A stretch of 48,496 nt of DNA from Alphaproteobacteria bacterium (GCA_021325385.1 JAJPHH010000172.1:1-48496); one strand, 5' to 3'. Numbered from the stretch's first letter, positions 39,135 through 48,181 are shown. Program-made: numbers and translations. The notes: generated by a model from the sequence alone, not told the origin.

Positions 39135-40678
39135 CCGCCGCGGCGAGGCTCGAGGACGAGGTCATCCTGAAGGCCGAAGGCGTCGGCAAGGTTTTTCCCG
39201 GCACGGTCGCGTTGCAGGAGGTCGATTTCGAAGTCCGGCGCGGCGCGGTCAATGTCCTGGTCGGCGAGAACGGCGCCGGCAAATCGACCTTGATGAAAAT
39301 CCTCGCCGGAGCGGTCGAGCCAAGCGCCGGCCGGCTGCTCTTGCGCGGCAAGCCCGTCCGGTTTCAGTCGGTGCGCGACGCCGCTCGCCACGGCATCGGC
39401 ATCATCTATCAGGAGCTCAACCTCTGCCCGAATTTGAGCGTCGCCGAAAATCTGAGCCTGGTCGACCCGCCGACGCGCTTCGGCTTCGACATCGACCGTT
39501 CTCGCCAAATTGAAAATGCGCGCGCGCTCCTGGCCCGGCTCGAGCACCCGATCGATCCCAATCAGCTCGTGGACGATCTGCGGATCGGTCAGCAGCAGAT
39601 CGTCGAAATCGCCAAGGCGCTCGCCGCCGACATGGACGTTCTGATCATGGACGAGCCGACCTCGGCGCTGAGCGCGGCCGAAGTCGAAATCCTGTTTCGG
39701 GTCGTCCGCGACCTGAAGGCGCATGGCGTCGCCATCATCTACATCTCTCACCGGCTCGAAGAGATCATGCGCATCGGCGATTACATCACCGTCTTGCGTG
39801 ACGGACGCCGCCAGGCCGATGCGCTGGTCAAGGATGTTTCGGTGGAGTGGATCATCGAGAAGATGGTCGGACCGAGCGGCCTCGCGCCGCAGGGCCAGGG
39901 CAAACGTTCCGGTCGACAGGTCCTGGCGGTCCGCAATCTCTCGCTGCCTCGCGCAGCGGGCGGCTTTTTCGTCGACCATGTCAGCCTCTCGGTCGAAGCC
40001 GGCGAAATTGTCTGTCTCTATGGCTTGCTCGGCGCCGGACGCTCCGAACTGTTCGAATGCCTGATGGGTCTGCAATTGCAAGCGCTCGGCGAAGTCGCGG
40101 TGCGCGGTCGCAATCTCGCCGGCGCGTCCATCGCCAGCCGGATCAGCCAGGGCCTCGTCCTCGTGCCGGAAGATAGGCAGCGCGACGGCTTGGTCCAAAC
40201 CCTCTCGGTGCGCGCCAATCTGACCTTGGCGAGTCTGCGCCGCTTCGCGCGTTTCTTCTCGCTCAACACGGCGCGCGAGGACGCGGAGGCCCGCGCCATG
40301 ATCCAGCGCATGACGATCAAAGTCTCCTCGCCCGAAATCGAAGTGACCGCCCTGAGCGGCGGCAATCAGCAGAAAGTCGTCATTGGCAAGAGCTTAATGA
40401 CGGGGCCTTCCGTCATCCTGCTCGACGAGCCGACTCGCGGCGTCGATGTCGGCGCCAAGGCGGAGATTTTCCGGGTCATGCGCCGGCTCGCGGACGAGGG
40501 ATTGGGGATCGTCTTTTCGACATCCGATCTCAAAGAGGCGCTGGGCTATGCCGACCGAATCCTCGTCATGTCGCGCGGCCAAATCACCGGCGAATTCTCC
40601 CGCGCCGAGGCGACCGAAGCGGCGTTGATCGAGGCCTCGACCGCGGCCCTTGCGAATGAAGAAAGACAGGCGCCATGA
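39131..40678 (+). CDS. Ribose-type sugar ABC transporter, tandem ATP-binding protein (RbsA-like)
   Basis: 515 residues with two ABC domains. Domain 1 has GENGAGKST, signature-region LRIGQQQIVEIAKAL and VLIMDEPTSALS. Domain 2 has GLLGAGRSE (degenerate Walker A lacking lysine, normal for this family), LSGGNQQKVVIGKSL and ILLDEPTRGVDVG. So only domain 1 has a full Walker A, unlike the paralogue at 10846, whose second domain keeps the lysine. GTGA overlap with the DUF2291 gene and ATGA overlap with the permease. Confidence 0.9.
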   Translation: MTAAARLEDEVILKAEGVGKVFPGTVALQEVDFEVRRGAVNVLVGENGAGKSTLMKILAGAVEPSAGRLLLRGKPVRFQSVRDAARHGIGIIYQELNLCPNLSVAENLSLVDPPTRFGFDIDRSRQIENARALLARLEHPIDPNQLVDDLRIGQQQIVEIAKALAADMDVLIMDEPTSALSAAEVEILFRVVRDLKAHGVAIIYISHRLEEIMRIGDYITVLRDGRRQADALVKDVSVEWIIEKMVGPSGLAPQGQGKRSGRQVLAVRNLSLPRAAGGFFVDHVSLSVEAGEIVCLYGLLGAGRSELFECLMGLQLQALGEVAVRGRNLAGASIASRISQGLVLVPEDRQRDGLVQTLSVRANLTLASLRRFARFFSLNTAREDAEARAMIQRMTIKVSSPEIEVTALSGGNQQKVVIGKSLMTGPSVILLDEPTRGVDVGAKAEIFRVMRRLADEGLGIVFSTSDLKEALGYADRILVMSRGQITGEFSRAEATEAALIEASTAALANEERQAP

Positions 40679-41745
40679 CGAGCGAAGTCCTGCCCGGGAC
40701 CAAAGCCAATCCGGCCAAGCGGCAGAAGCGGCCGCTGGCGCTTCTGCTGATGAGCTTTCGCACGTTCATCGCGTTGATCGTCGTCTTCGTTTTCTTCAGC
40801 GTCACGACGCCGAACTTTCTCGATGTCCCGACCCTGGTCATCGTCGCCAAGCATGTCGCGGTGAACGCCATCCTCGCGATCGGCATGACGTTCGTCATCC
40901 TGACCGCCGGCATTGACCTTTCCGTCGGCTCGATCGTCGGCGTCTCCGGCATGATCGCCGGCGCGCTGTTGACGCGCGGAATTCCGGTGAACATTTTCGA
41001 CATCACGATTTTTCCGAACGTCGTTGAGACGATCCTGATCACTCTGGCGGTCGGCGCCGGGATCGGCCTGGTCAACGGGCTGCTGATCACCCGGCTCAAC
41101 GTCGCCCCCTTCATCGCGACGCTCGGCACGCTTTACATTGCCCGCGGCGCGGCTTTGCTGATCTCCGACGGCGCGACCTTCTCGAACCTCGTCGGCGACC
41201 CGCGCTTCGACAATACCGGCTTTCCGTTCCTCGGCTCCGGCGCGTTGGCGGGAATCCCGGTGTCGATCGTCGCGCTCGCAATATTCGCCGCCGTCGCCGC
41301 CTATGTCGCGGCGCGGACGCCGTTCGGGCGGCATGTCTATGCGGTGGGCGGCAACGAGCGCGCGGCGGCGCTTTCCGGCGTGCGCGTCAATCTCGTCAAA
41401 GTCTGCGCCTACATGATTTCCGGCTTCTGCGCCGCTTTCGCCGGCCTCGTCATCGCCTCCGAACTGGTGGCGGCCCATCCGGCCTCGGGCGAGACGTTCG
41501 AGCTCAACGCCATCGCCGCCGCCGTTCTTGGCGGGACCTCGCTATCGGGCGGCCGCGGCACGATCGCCGGCACCTTGGTCGGCGCCTTCGTGATCGGCGT
41601 GCTCTCCGACGGTCTTGTCATGCTCGGCGTCAGTTCGTTTTGGCAGATGGTGATCAAAGGCCTGGTCATTATCGCCGCGGTCGTCCTCGACCAGATGCAG
41701 CGCCGCATGTACCGCCGCTTCGCGCTGCAGGCGCAGCTTGGCTGA
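40675..41745 (+). CDS. Ribose-type sugar ABC transporter permease (RbsC-like)
   Basis: 356 residues, hydrophobic, BPD_transp_2 family, with AILAIGMTFVILTAGIDLSVGSIVG, APFIATLGTLYIARG, VGGNERAAALSGVRV and LGGTSLSGGRGTIAGTLVG. It is the only permease here, so it would form a homodimer. It is the last gene of the eight-gene plus-strand operon starting at 32582 and converges on the apionate operon. Confidence 0.9.
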   Translation: MTSEVLPGTKANPAKRQKRPLALLLMSFRTFIALIVVFVFFSVTTPNFLDVPTLVIVAKHVAVNAILAIGMTFVILTAGIDLSVGSIVGVSGMIAGALLTRGIPVNIFDITIFPNVVETILITLAVGAGIGLVNGLLITRLNVAPFIATLGTLYIARGAALLISDGATFSNLVGDPRFDNTGFPFLGSGALAGIPVSIVALAIFAAVAAYVAARTPFGRHVYAVGGNERAAALSGVRVNLVKVCAYMISGFCAAFAGLVIASELVAAHPASGETFELNAIAAAVLGGTSLSGGRGTIAGTLVGAFVIGVLSDGLVMLGVSSFWQMVIKGLVIIAAVVLDQMQRRMYRRFALQAQLG

Positions 41746-41753
41746 CCGCATGC

Positions 41754-41844
41754 GTCATGGCGAGGAGCGAAGCGACGGAGCCCTTCGGCCGGAGGAGAGC
41801 GCGGCGCCCTGTGAGTGGATTGCTTCGCTTCGCTCGCAATGACG
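41754..41844. repeat. Dispersed palindromic repeat, copy C
   Basis: Left arm 41754-41781 (GTCATGGCGAGGAGCGAAGC...) and right arm 41814-41844 (AGTGGATTGCTTCGCTTCG...CTCGCAATGACG) match copy B; the centre is longer and unrelated. It lies between the convergent rbsC-like and apnO genes and could act as a bidirectional 3' hairpin. Confidence 0.7.
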
Positions 41845-41877
41845 CGGTCCTACAACCGTAAGCGCCGCGCGTCAGTT

Positions 41878-42726
41878 TTAGGCCGCAGGCGGATTGCAGA
41901 TCTCTTTGACCGACTTGAGCACGGATTCAGGGGAGAAGACCCGGTCGAGCCATCCGTCCTTGAAGATAACCGGCTTCGCCTGCGCGATCGCCTGCAGCGC
42001 GCCGTCGGAAAACCGCCCCTCCGGGAAAACGCCGAAGGCGATGGCGAGCTCGATGTTGAGATGGCCGATGATGAAATCGACCGCCGCCTGCTTGGGGACG
42101 CCGCGGCGCACCGCCTCGTCAGTCGCTTCGCGCAGCGCCAGCGCAAAAGTCGCGCCAACCGTCTCGGATAGCGCCGGCTCGAGGATCGCGAGCTGCTCCA
42201 CCGTGCAACGGTGCGCCCTCATCACCGGCTTGTAGATCTGGCGGGCGATCTCCTCGCATTCGGCGTAATGCGCTTCGGGCCCTTGCATGAGCGCGCAGAC
42301 AATGTGCTGCTTCGCATGGACGCCGCCGAAATAGTCCGCCTTCGCCTTGGGATCGACTTCGTCATTGAAGATGGGCGGGTGACAGGGATGGGTGACGAAA
42401 TAAGTGATGTCCGCGCGCTCCGGCAGCTCGCCGGCATGCGGCGCCGCGGCGTCGAGCATGATGACTTTCGCGCCCGGTCGCAAATCGGCGACAAAGGTCT
42501 TCAGAATTTTGCCGATCAGCCGATCGGGCACGGCCATGACGACCGCGTCGGCCGACGAGATCGCCTGGCCTTGCTCCATGCATTCGACGCCCATGGACTG
42601 TTTGAGGCGCGCCCGCGCCTCCTCCGAGACTTCGACGTGGTCCACGTCGAAACGCGAGCCCTTGAGATTGGCCGAGAGGCGCAGGCCCATCTTTCCGCCG
42701 GCGCCCATCAATGCGATCTTTGTCAC
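41878..42726 (-). CDS. apnO: D-apionate oxidoisomerase
   Basis: 282 residues. An N-terminal Rossmann domain (VTKIALMGAGGKMGLRLSANL) is followed by ADAVVMAVPDRLIGKIL, MLDAAAPHAGEL, FVTHPCHPPIFNDEVD and a helical C-terminal domain of the phosphogluconate-dehydrogenase-C-like type, as in ApnO. ApnO oxidises and rearranges D-apionate to 3-oxo-isoapionate with NAD. GTG at 42726 is favoured: GGAG lies six bases upstream and it makes the same four-base overlap with oiaK seen elsewhere in this operon. ATG at 42738 is the alternative. Fourth gene of the apnL operon. Confidence 0.78.
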   Translation of the reverse strand: MTKIALMGAGGKMGLRLSANLKGSRFDVDHVEVSEEARARLKQSMGVECMEQGQAISSADAVVMAVPDRLIGKILKTFVADLRPGAKVIMLDAAAPHAGELPERADITYFVTHPCHPPIFNDEVDPKAKADYFGGVHAKQHIVCALMQGPEAHYAECEEIARQIYKPVMRAHRCTVEQLAILEPALSETVGATFALALREATDEAVRRGVPKQAAVDFIIGHLNIELAIAFGVFPEGRFSDGALQAIAQAKPVIFKDGWLDRVFSPESVLKSVKEICNPPAA

Positions 42727-44129
42727 GTCGTTCTCCATTCATTGATCGCGCGGCCCGCGCGAACCGATCCAAAAAAATCCGGCGCGCCCATTTGGCCGCC
42801 CTTGAGCGCGATCTCGAAGCCGTCGAGTCCAGACTCGGCGGAGAAAACCCGGCATAGCGGCGATCCCGGCGCGAGCGGCGCAATCGCTTCGAGCGCATAG
42901 CCGCCCAGGGCGCCCATCGCGAAGCCGGATGTGTCGCCGCCCGAAATCGCGCCGCGCGTCAACCGCGCCTCGCGCGCGACCCGCCCGACGATTTCGCCGA
43001 GTCCGGAGCCAATTCTGGCGCTGATCGCCGCCGGTTCCAGCCGGGCCGATGACAATTTCTCGCGCAACGACGCAATTGTGGGATCGTGCGGCCCACGGGC
43101 GGTCGCAACGAGCGGCGATCGGCCGCGCGACAGCGCCGCGCGCGCGCCGTCGACGGCGGCCTCGACCGCAGCGCGCCAATCCCGTTCGTCGAAAGCTGCG
43201 ACCGCGTCGAGCGCGACCACCTCGAACCCATTGGCTTCCGCCCATTCGATCTGGGCGGCCGTCGCGGCGGAAGTCGAGCCGGACGCGACCACGACTTGCT
43301 TTATCTCACGCGTTTGTACGCGCGGAGCGAAAGCGGGGAGCGCGTCGGACGCGCGCCAATGCGCGATCAGCGCGTATTCGAGTCCTTGCGAGCCGATCGC
43401 GAAGAGCCCGGCGCCGCGGTTCTCCCAGATCAGCGCGCCGACCCAGCGCAGCGTCTCGTCGTCGACGACATCGAGCGAAATGGTCGACCTTCCCGCGCGG
43501 CATTCCTCTTCGAAACGCCGGCGCCCTGATCCGTCTTTCATCGCGGCGAAATCAATCAGGCCGATCGGCTGCGTCGTCTGTTCGGCGATGTGCAGCCTCA
43601 CGTCCGCCTCATGCATGGGCGTAACCGGGTGGCGCTGCATCGCCGGATGCCGGTCCAGGCGATAGACGGCGTCCGCATGCGCGGCGAACAAATTGCCGAA
43701 CGCCTGGTACCGGCCGATCGCCGGCGCGGCGACGACCAGCGGGCGCCATTGCGCCGCGCCGGGACGCGCGCCGAAAATCGGCGCGCCGATGTCGATGGCG
43801 CGGCCGATCGAGCCGATGGTGGGCGATGAATCGAGCGTCGAGCAGATTTTATAATGCGTCACCGGCGCGCCGAGCGCGGCGAGCGCCGCGAAAGCTTTTG
43901 GCAATTCGGCGTCCATCCAACTCGGCGGCTGCGCGCGCGCGACGCTGGCGACGCCGATGGCGCGATAGCCGGAGAATCGCTCGATCTGCTCGGCAGTGGG
44001 CGGCTTGACGAACATCACCGAGGGCAACCCGGCGAAGGTCATCACCTCCATCACGGCCGAAGAGCCGGTGAAGTCGTCGCCGTAAAAGGCCAGCAGCAGG
44101 CCGGCGGGCAGTTCGGACGCCTCGCTCAC
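42723..44129 (-). CDS. oiaK: 3-oxo-isoapionate kinase (four-carbon acid sugar kinase, DUF1537 family)
   Basis: 468 residues. The N-terminal domain begins LLLAFYGDDFTGSSAVMEVMTFAGLPSVMF, the hallmark of the DUF1537 kinases, with KICSTLDSSPTIGSIGRAID after it. The C-terminal nucleotide-binding domain has VVVASGSTSAATAAQIEWAE and RGAISGGDTSGFAMGALGGYAL. The family phosphorylates acid sugars; in an operon with ApnL, ApnO and a RuBisCO-like protein the substrate should be 3-oxo-isoapionate, giving the 4-phosphate. GTG at 44129 overlaps the stop of the RuBisCO-like gene (GTGA). Confidence 0.78.
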   Translation of the reverse strand: MSEASELPAGLLLAFYGDDFTGSSAVMEVMTFAGLPSVMFVKPPTAEQIERFSGYRAIGVASVARAQPPSWMDAELPKAFAALAALGAPVTHYKICSTLDSSPTIGSIGRAIDIGAPIFGARPGAAQWRPLVVAAPAIGRYQAFGNLFAAHADAVYRLDRHPAMQRHPVTPMHEADVRLHIAEQTTQPIGLIDFAAMKDGSGRRRFEEECRAGRSTISLDVVDDETLRWVGALIWENRGAGLFAIGSQGLEYALIAHWRASDALPAFAPRVQTREIKQVVVASGSTSAATAAQIEWAEANGFEVVALDAVAAFDERDWRAAVEAAVDGARAALSRGRSPLVATARGPHDPTIASLREKLSSARLEPAAISARIGSGLGEIVGRVAREARLTRGAISGGDTSGFAMGALGGYALEAIAPLAPGSPLCRVFSAESGLDGFEIALKGGQMGAPDFFGSVRAGRAINEWRTT

Positions 44130-45385
44130 GCCGAACGCATCCTCAGCGCGGCGGCGAGGGCCGGATGGCTCGCAGCGTAGCTTTCCGCAGGAATTCCCGC
44201 CATCGCCGCTTCCCAGGCTTCTCTGAGCGCGCGAACGCCTTCGCTGGGGCCGCCGGGATGGGCCATGATGCCGCCGCCTGCGGCGAAGATCAGGTCCGTC
44301 GATCCGAGCGCGGCGAACGTGCCGGCCGCCTGCTTCGCCGATTGGCCGGATGAGAAGACCGGCATGGTCAGGCAAGGCTTGTCGGCGAAGATCGGCGTCA
44401 GGCAGGCGCGGGCGGATTGGATGACGCTCTCGTCGGATTCGCTGAACTTATTGGCGAGGCCGTTGACATGCATATGGTCCGCGCCGGCGAGCCGCCAGAT
44501 CTTTTGCCAGGCCACATAGGACCAGCCGAGCGCCGGATGGCGAGACAAATAACCCCAGCCGTTGCGATGGGCGTGGATCGGCAGCCTCGAATGGCGTCCG
44601 AGCGCGATCATGCCGGCGACGCCGACCGAATTGAGGCTCGCCATCACGCAAGTCCCGCCAAGGCTTTCGACGAGATCATGGCGCCGCCGCATCTCGTCGA
44701 TCTCGCCGGTTATGTTGAAAGCGTACATCGCCTTGCGGCCGGTTCGGTCGGCGCGCCGGTTGATCACGCGCATCACCGCCGCTGCGCGCTGCGCGAGGGG
44801 ACAATCCGGCCCATCCGATTGCAGCTCGTCGTCCTTGATGAAATCGATGTCGGCTTGGCAAAGCCTGTCGACGAGATCCGCGGTCTGCTCCGGCGTGAGG
44901 CCGATCGAAGGTTTGATGATCGTGCCGATCAATGGCCGTCGCTCGACCCCGGCGAGCTTTCGGGTTCCGTCAATGGCGAATTTCGGTCCAGGATAGGCGG
45001 CGGCGAAAGCGTCGGGCAGACGAATATCGAGAATCCGCAGGCCGGAAAATTGCTTCAGCTCGAAGAGATTGCCGGCGACGGTCGCCATCAGATTGGGCAG
45101 CGACGGACCGATATTGGCGAGCGGCCAGGACAAAGTCGCGCGGGCCGTGACCCGCTTCGCGTCGACGGACGGCGCGCCGGATCCTGGTAGACTCGGCGAT
45201 TCCGCCGGGCCGAGAATTTCGAGCTTTTCGACCCGCGCGGCGGAGCGCGCCTTGAGCTCGGGCGTCTCGCCGGGGACTGGGACGAAGGTTCCCGACGATT
45301 GCTCGCCCGCCATCGCCTCGACGGCTTGGCGGGGATCGTACGCAGTTTCGATGAAATAATGGGCTTCGATGCGCTCGACGCTCAT
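44126..45385 (-). CDS. RuBisCO-like protein of the apionate pathway (OiaX decarboxylase or OiaT hydrolase)
   Basis: 419 residues, RuBisCO large-subunit fold. Active-site correspondence: K158 in GTIIKPSIGL (RuBisCO K175; the next RuBisCO lysine, K177, is Ser here). K184, D186 and E187 in DFIKDDELQ correspond to the carbamylated K201 and magnesium ligands D203/E204, all kept. HAHRNG at 271-276 replaces HRAMH. K313 in GLANKFSES sits at the loop-6 lysine position. AAGGGIMAHPGGP is the phosphate-binding segment. It should act on 3-oxo-isoapionate 4-phosphate, either decarboxylating it (OiaX) or splitting it to 3-phosphoglycerate and glycolate (OiaT); sequence inspection alone does not decide. It is not expected to fix CO2. 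ATGA overlap with apnL. Confidence 0.82.
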   Translation of the reverse strand: MSVERIEAHYFIETAYDPRQAVEAMAGEQSSGTFVPVPGETPELKARSAARVEKLEILGPAESPSLPGSGAPSVDAKRVTARATLSWPLANIGPSLPNLMATVAGNLFELKQFSGLRILDIRLPDAFAAAYPGPKFAIDGTRKLAGVERRPLIGTIIKPSIGLTPEQTADLVDRLCQADIDFIKDDELQSDGPDCPLAQRAAAVMRVINRRADRTGRKAMYAFNITGEIDEMRRRHDLVESLGGTCVMASLNSVGVAGMIALGRHSRLPIHAHRNGWGYLSRHPALGWSYVAWQKIWRLAGADHMHVNGLANKFSESDESVIQSARACLTPIFADKPCLTMPVFSSGQSAKQAAGTFAALGSTDLIFAAGGGIMAHPGGPSEGVRALREAWEAAMAGIPAESYAASHPALAAALRMRSA

Positions 45386-47313
45386 CTTGGGCCTCCTGCG
45401 AGCTCGGCGAAATCGAGAAATGCGACGGCGTAGGGCGGCAACGCGATCTTGGCTTGAACGGGGCGCAAGGCGCGCTCGACCCAATCCGGATCGCCGGCCG
45501 CCGCTTTGACCCGCGACGCGTCGAGCACGGCGCCGCGGCCGCCCAGCGGGCAGGCGATGGTCCTCGAGTCGGGCGTTCCGTTGGCGAGCAGGACGATCGC
45601 GCCAGTTCCGCGCTCGGCGGCGACCGCGTGAATGCGCTTGTCGCCGGTGATCGGATGGAGACGCGAGCGGCCTTGCATGTCCGCCAACCAAGCCAGAACA
45701 TGAAAGCTCGGGGCGAGGCGTCCGGCGTCGTCGAGCACCGCGGAAGGGCCGCCGGCGCTTGCGAGCGTCAGCAATTCGATTCCGGCGCGCTCGCTGGCGG
45801 CGGCGACGCCGACGAGCCAAGCCGCGCCGAACAGCGCTTGCGCCCGTGGATCTTGCGCGCTCATGGTGCGGCGGCGCCGCTCCAAATTCGGAGACAGCGC
45901 GGCGCCGTAGGGATTGCCGCGCATGGCGATCGAGACGAGGCCGAGCCGATACGATTTGCCCGGAGCGATCCTGGTCGCGCTGCGGAAAATGTCGGGCAGG
46001 GCCTCGAGCGTCTGAAACACCGATTCGTCGTCAGCCGCATGGACCGTGGCGCTCGAGCCATGCGTCAAATAGTCGATCTCGGACGCGTCCGGTCGGCAGC
46101 GGTTAAGCTCGGTGAAATTGGTCAGAACGCCGCCGCCGATCCGCGCCGATGGAAATGCGCTCCGAGCGACGCGGAACGCGTCGGCGGGAGCGGCGCCTTT
46201 TGGCCATGGCCCGCCGGGCTGGTAGCTCTTGAGATATGCCGCCGGCAGCGCGATCACATGGTCGGGGGCGACGCCGAGCCGAGCGAGCGCAGCGGCGGCC
46301 CCTTCCAATTGACGGGCGAGTTCGCCCCTTTCGTCGGCGACGATGAGTTCGAGATCGAAACGAGATCTTACCGATTCGAGGCGCCGCAAGGCGAACTTAT
46401 CGCGAAGGTCTAAGCGAAGGAGGCGGCAGAGCCCGTCCAACGGCCACGGCAATGGCCTTTCCGCCCAGTCCGAATCCATGGCGACGGCCAGTTCTGGGAC
46501 TTTCTCGGCGGTCGTCGAGCGCTCGAGGCGCAGCGCCGGGGCCGCCGCGGCCGAGGCGGCATTTGCAACCTCGCCAGAGAAGGCGAGCCGCAATTCCTGT
46601 TCGATGACGTCGCCCGACCTGACTGGAAAAGCGTCCGGGAATGTCGCGGTGCGAACGTACGACTTATAGGACGCGTCGGACCAGTTTCGCTGGTCCTCCA
46701 TTTCGAAAGCGGCGCCCATCATTTCGATGGCGACGGATGCGCCGCGAACAGCGTAGCTCATCGCCACGAAATCGGCGACGGGCTGCGACGGCGAAATATC
46801 GGCGGGAAATGTCGCGTTGAAGGTTTCTCCGCTTGGCCGTCGCAACGTCATAGGGCAGCCGGCCAGCTCGGAAATCGGATGAAGCAGCGTGAACCCGGCG
46901 CGGCAGAGCCGAGCATCACGCTTGACCTCGATGCGCAGCGAGAACGTCGCCCGACCGCCGGCTTCTATGCTCAGCTCGAAACGGCCGGCAAAGCTTGCGT
47001 CATGCGTTTCGAATTCGCGCGTCCATCGGACAGGGTCGGATTGCGGAAACCGCGCGCTGATCGTGCGCGTCGGCAGCGTGGCCCAGTTCTCGTCGCGGAT
47101 CGGATAGTCGATCGCCCGGACAAGCTCCACGCCTCGCCAGGCGAGCTCTCGGATCGCGGTCTCGCCGAGGCGAAACGAAAGCGGGCCGCAGGCATGCGCG
47201 AGAAGAGCCTCGGGAGGCTCCGACGTCCCAAAAAGTTCTTCGAGGTCGCTGTCCACTGCCGCTAAAACGCCTTCAAGCCCATACTGAGTATACCAGTTAG
47301 CGGAGGCGAGCAA
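45382..47313 (-). CDS. apnL: D-apionate lactonase
   Basis: 643 residues as drawn. The N-terminal beta domain (ACGPLSFRLGETAIRELAWRGVELVRAI, RDENWATLP) and the strongly conserved FEMEDQRNWSDASYKSY (203-219) match the ApnL family, which opens D-apionolactone to D-apionate. The remainder looks like a degenerate glycoside-hydrolase-type barrel (DHVIALPAAYLKSYQPGGPWP, GGVLTNFTELNR). The start is uncertain: the only standard codon is TTG at 47313 with GCAGGG directly before it. Upstream in frame the sequence continues plausibly (ISDPELQIATNAAG) with no ATG/GTG/TTG, and an ATT preceded by CAGGA lies there. First gene of the operon; a GntR-type site overlaps codons 5-11. Confidence 0.75.
   Translation of the reverse strand: MLASANWYTQYGLEGVLAAVDSDLEELFGTSEPPEALLAHACGPLSFRLGETAIRELAWRGVELVRAIDYPIRDENWATLPTRTISARFPQSDPVRWTREFETHDASFAGRFELSIEAGGRATFSLRIEVKRDARLCRAGFTLLHPISELAGCPMTLRRPSGETFNATFPADISPSQPVADFVAMSYAVRGASVAIEMMGAAFEMEDQRNWSDASYKSYVRTATFPDAFPVRSGDVIEQELRLAFSGEVANAASAAAAPALRLERSTTAEKVPELAVAMDSDWAERPLPWPLDGLCRLLRLDLRDKFALRRLESVRSRFDLELIVADERGELARQLEGAAAALARLGVAPDHVIALPAAYLKSYQPGGPWPKGAAPADAFRVARSAFPSARIGGGVLTNFTELNRCRPDASEIDYLTHGSSATVHAADDESVFQTLEALPDIFRSATRIAPGKSYRLGLVSIAMRGNPYGAALSPNLERRRRTMSAQDPRAQALFGAAWLVGVAAASERAGIELLTLASAGGPSAVLDDAGRLAPSFHVLAWLADMQGRSRLHPITGDKRIHAVAAERGTGAIVLLANGTPDSRTIACPLGGRGAVLDASRVKAAAGDPDWVERALRPVQAKIALPPYAVAFLDFAELAGGPR
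47281..47298. promoter_or_regulatory. Second GTATAC-type operator, inside the start of apnL
   Basis: On the minus strand this reads AACTGGTATACTCAGTAT. Its first 12 bases are identical to the site at 48182-48201, and GTAT recurs at the same spacing. It lies within codons 5-11 of apnL as drawn. A regulator bound here could block transcription or initiation of the apnL operon. Confidence 0.5.
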
Positions 47314-47341
47314 CCCTGCGGCGTTCGTCGCAATCTGAAGC

Positions 47342-48181
47342 TCAGGGTCTGAAATGGTCCTGATGGTAAAGCTTGTTGGCGCGGTTGAGATGATCAGCGG
47401 TCAGTCGCGCCGCCTCGGCCGGATCGCCGCGTTCGATCGCCTCGAGAATTTGCCGATGCTCGCTCAGCGTCAATTGCTCGAAGCCCGGCTTGCGGACAAG
47501 ATCGATATGAAATTGCGCCAGCCAGGCGAACAAAGCCTGGCTCAGATTGGCGAAGATCGGATTGCCGCTGACGACGGCGATGCGATGGTGAAAGCGGCCG
47601 TCGGCCTGAAGGAAAGCGTTGGAATCGAGCCGGGCGCGCTCCTGCTCGGCGAGGATCGCGCGGAGCTCGGCGAGATCGGCCGGCGTGCGTTTACGGGCGG
47701 CGATCTCCGACATGTTCTTCTCGAACGTGGCGCGAGCCTCCTTGAGATGGTCGAGCGTAGCCGGCGAATTCATCAGCACATGCCGCATCGTCTCGCTCAT
47801 GCTGCTCATCATCCGCTCGAATGACGGCGCAGCGACGCGCGGCCTTTCGCCGTGATTGATCTCGATCAGCCCCATGCGTTTGAGATTCTGCATGGCCTCG
47901 CGGATCGAGGGACGCCCCACCGCGTAGGTCTGCATCAGCTCCCGCTCGGAGGGCAGGGGATCTCCGGGGCGAAGATTTTCCGCCTGGATGATCGCCAACA
48001 GCCGGTTCTGCACGAGATCGGCGAGTTTCGGCCGGACGATCGGATTTTGATTGCTCAGAGACGAGCTCCTCGAATTGGCGCGCGACGGGCGTCCGGGCGC
48101 GAGATTTGGTCGCCGCGCCGGGCGGCCCGCCAGCTTTCCAATCCCAGCCGCGATTTTCAACCGGGCGCTTGCCAATTTCAT
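47342..48181 (-). CDS. FadR-type GntR transcriptional regulator
   Basis: 279 residues from the ATG at 48181. A basic, Pro/Ser-rich N-terminal stretch of ~45 residues precedes the GntR winged helix (KLADLVQNRLLAIIQAENLRPGDPLPSERELMQTYAVGRPSIREAMQNLKRMGLIEI). The C-terminal FCD effector domain has its metal-type ligands in FLQADGRFHHRI, LSEHRQIL and LTADHLNRAN. The ATG lacks a Shine-Dalgarno sequence and touches the operator, so the mRNA would be leaderless. A CTG at 48058 preceded by GAGGAG is an unusual but better-spaced alternative that would start just before the DNA-binding domain. It is divergent from the binding protein at 48260 and 28 bases upstream of apnL. Confidence 0.85.
   Translation of the reverse strand: MKLASARLKIAAGIGKLAGRPARRPNLAPGRPSRANSRSSSLSNQNPIVRPKLADLVQNRLLAIIQAENLRPGDPLPSERELMQTYAVGRPSIREAMQNLKRMGLIEINHGERPRVAAPSFERMMSSMSETMRHVLMNSPATLDHLKEARATFEKNMSEIAARKRTPADLAELRAILAEQERARLDSNAFLQADGRFHHRIAVVSGNPIFANLSQALFAWLAQFHIDLVRKPGFEQLTLSEHRQILEAIERGDPAEAARLTADHLNRANKLYHQDHFRP

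Noticed and set aside
44126-45385. True CO2-fixing RuBisCO
   Set aside because: Several RuBisCO substrate residues are changed, no small subunit or phosphoribulokinase gene is near, and the operon consists of apionate-pathway families.
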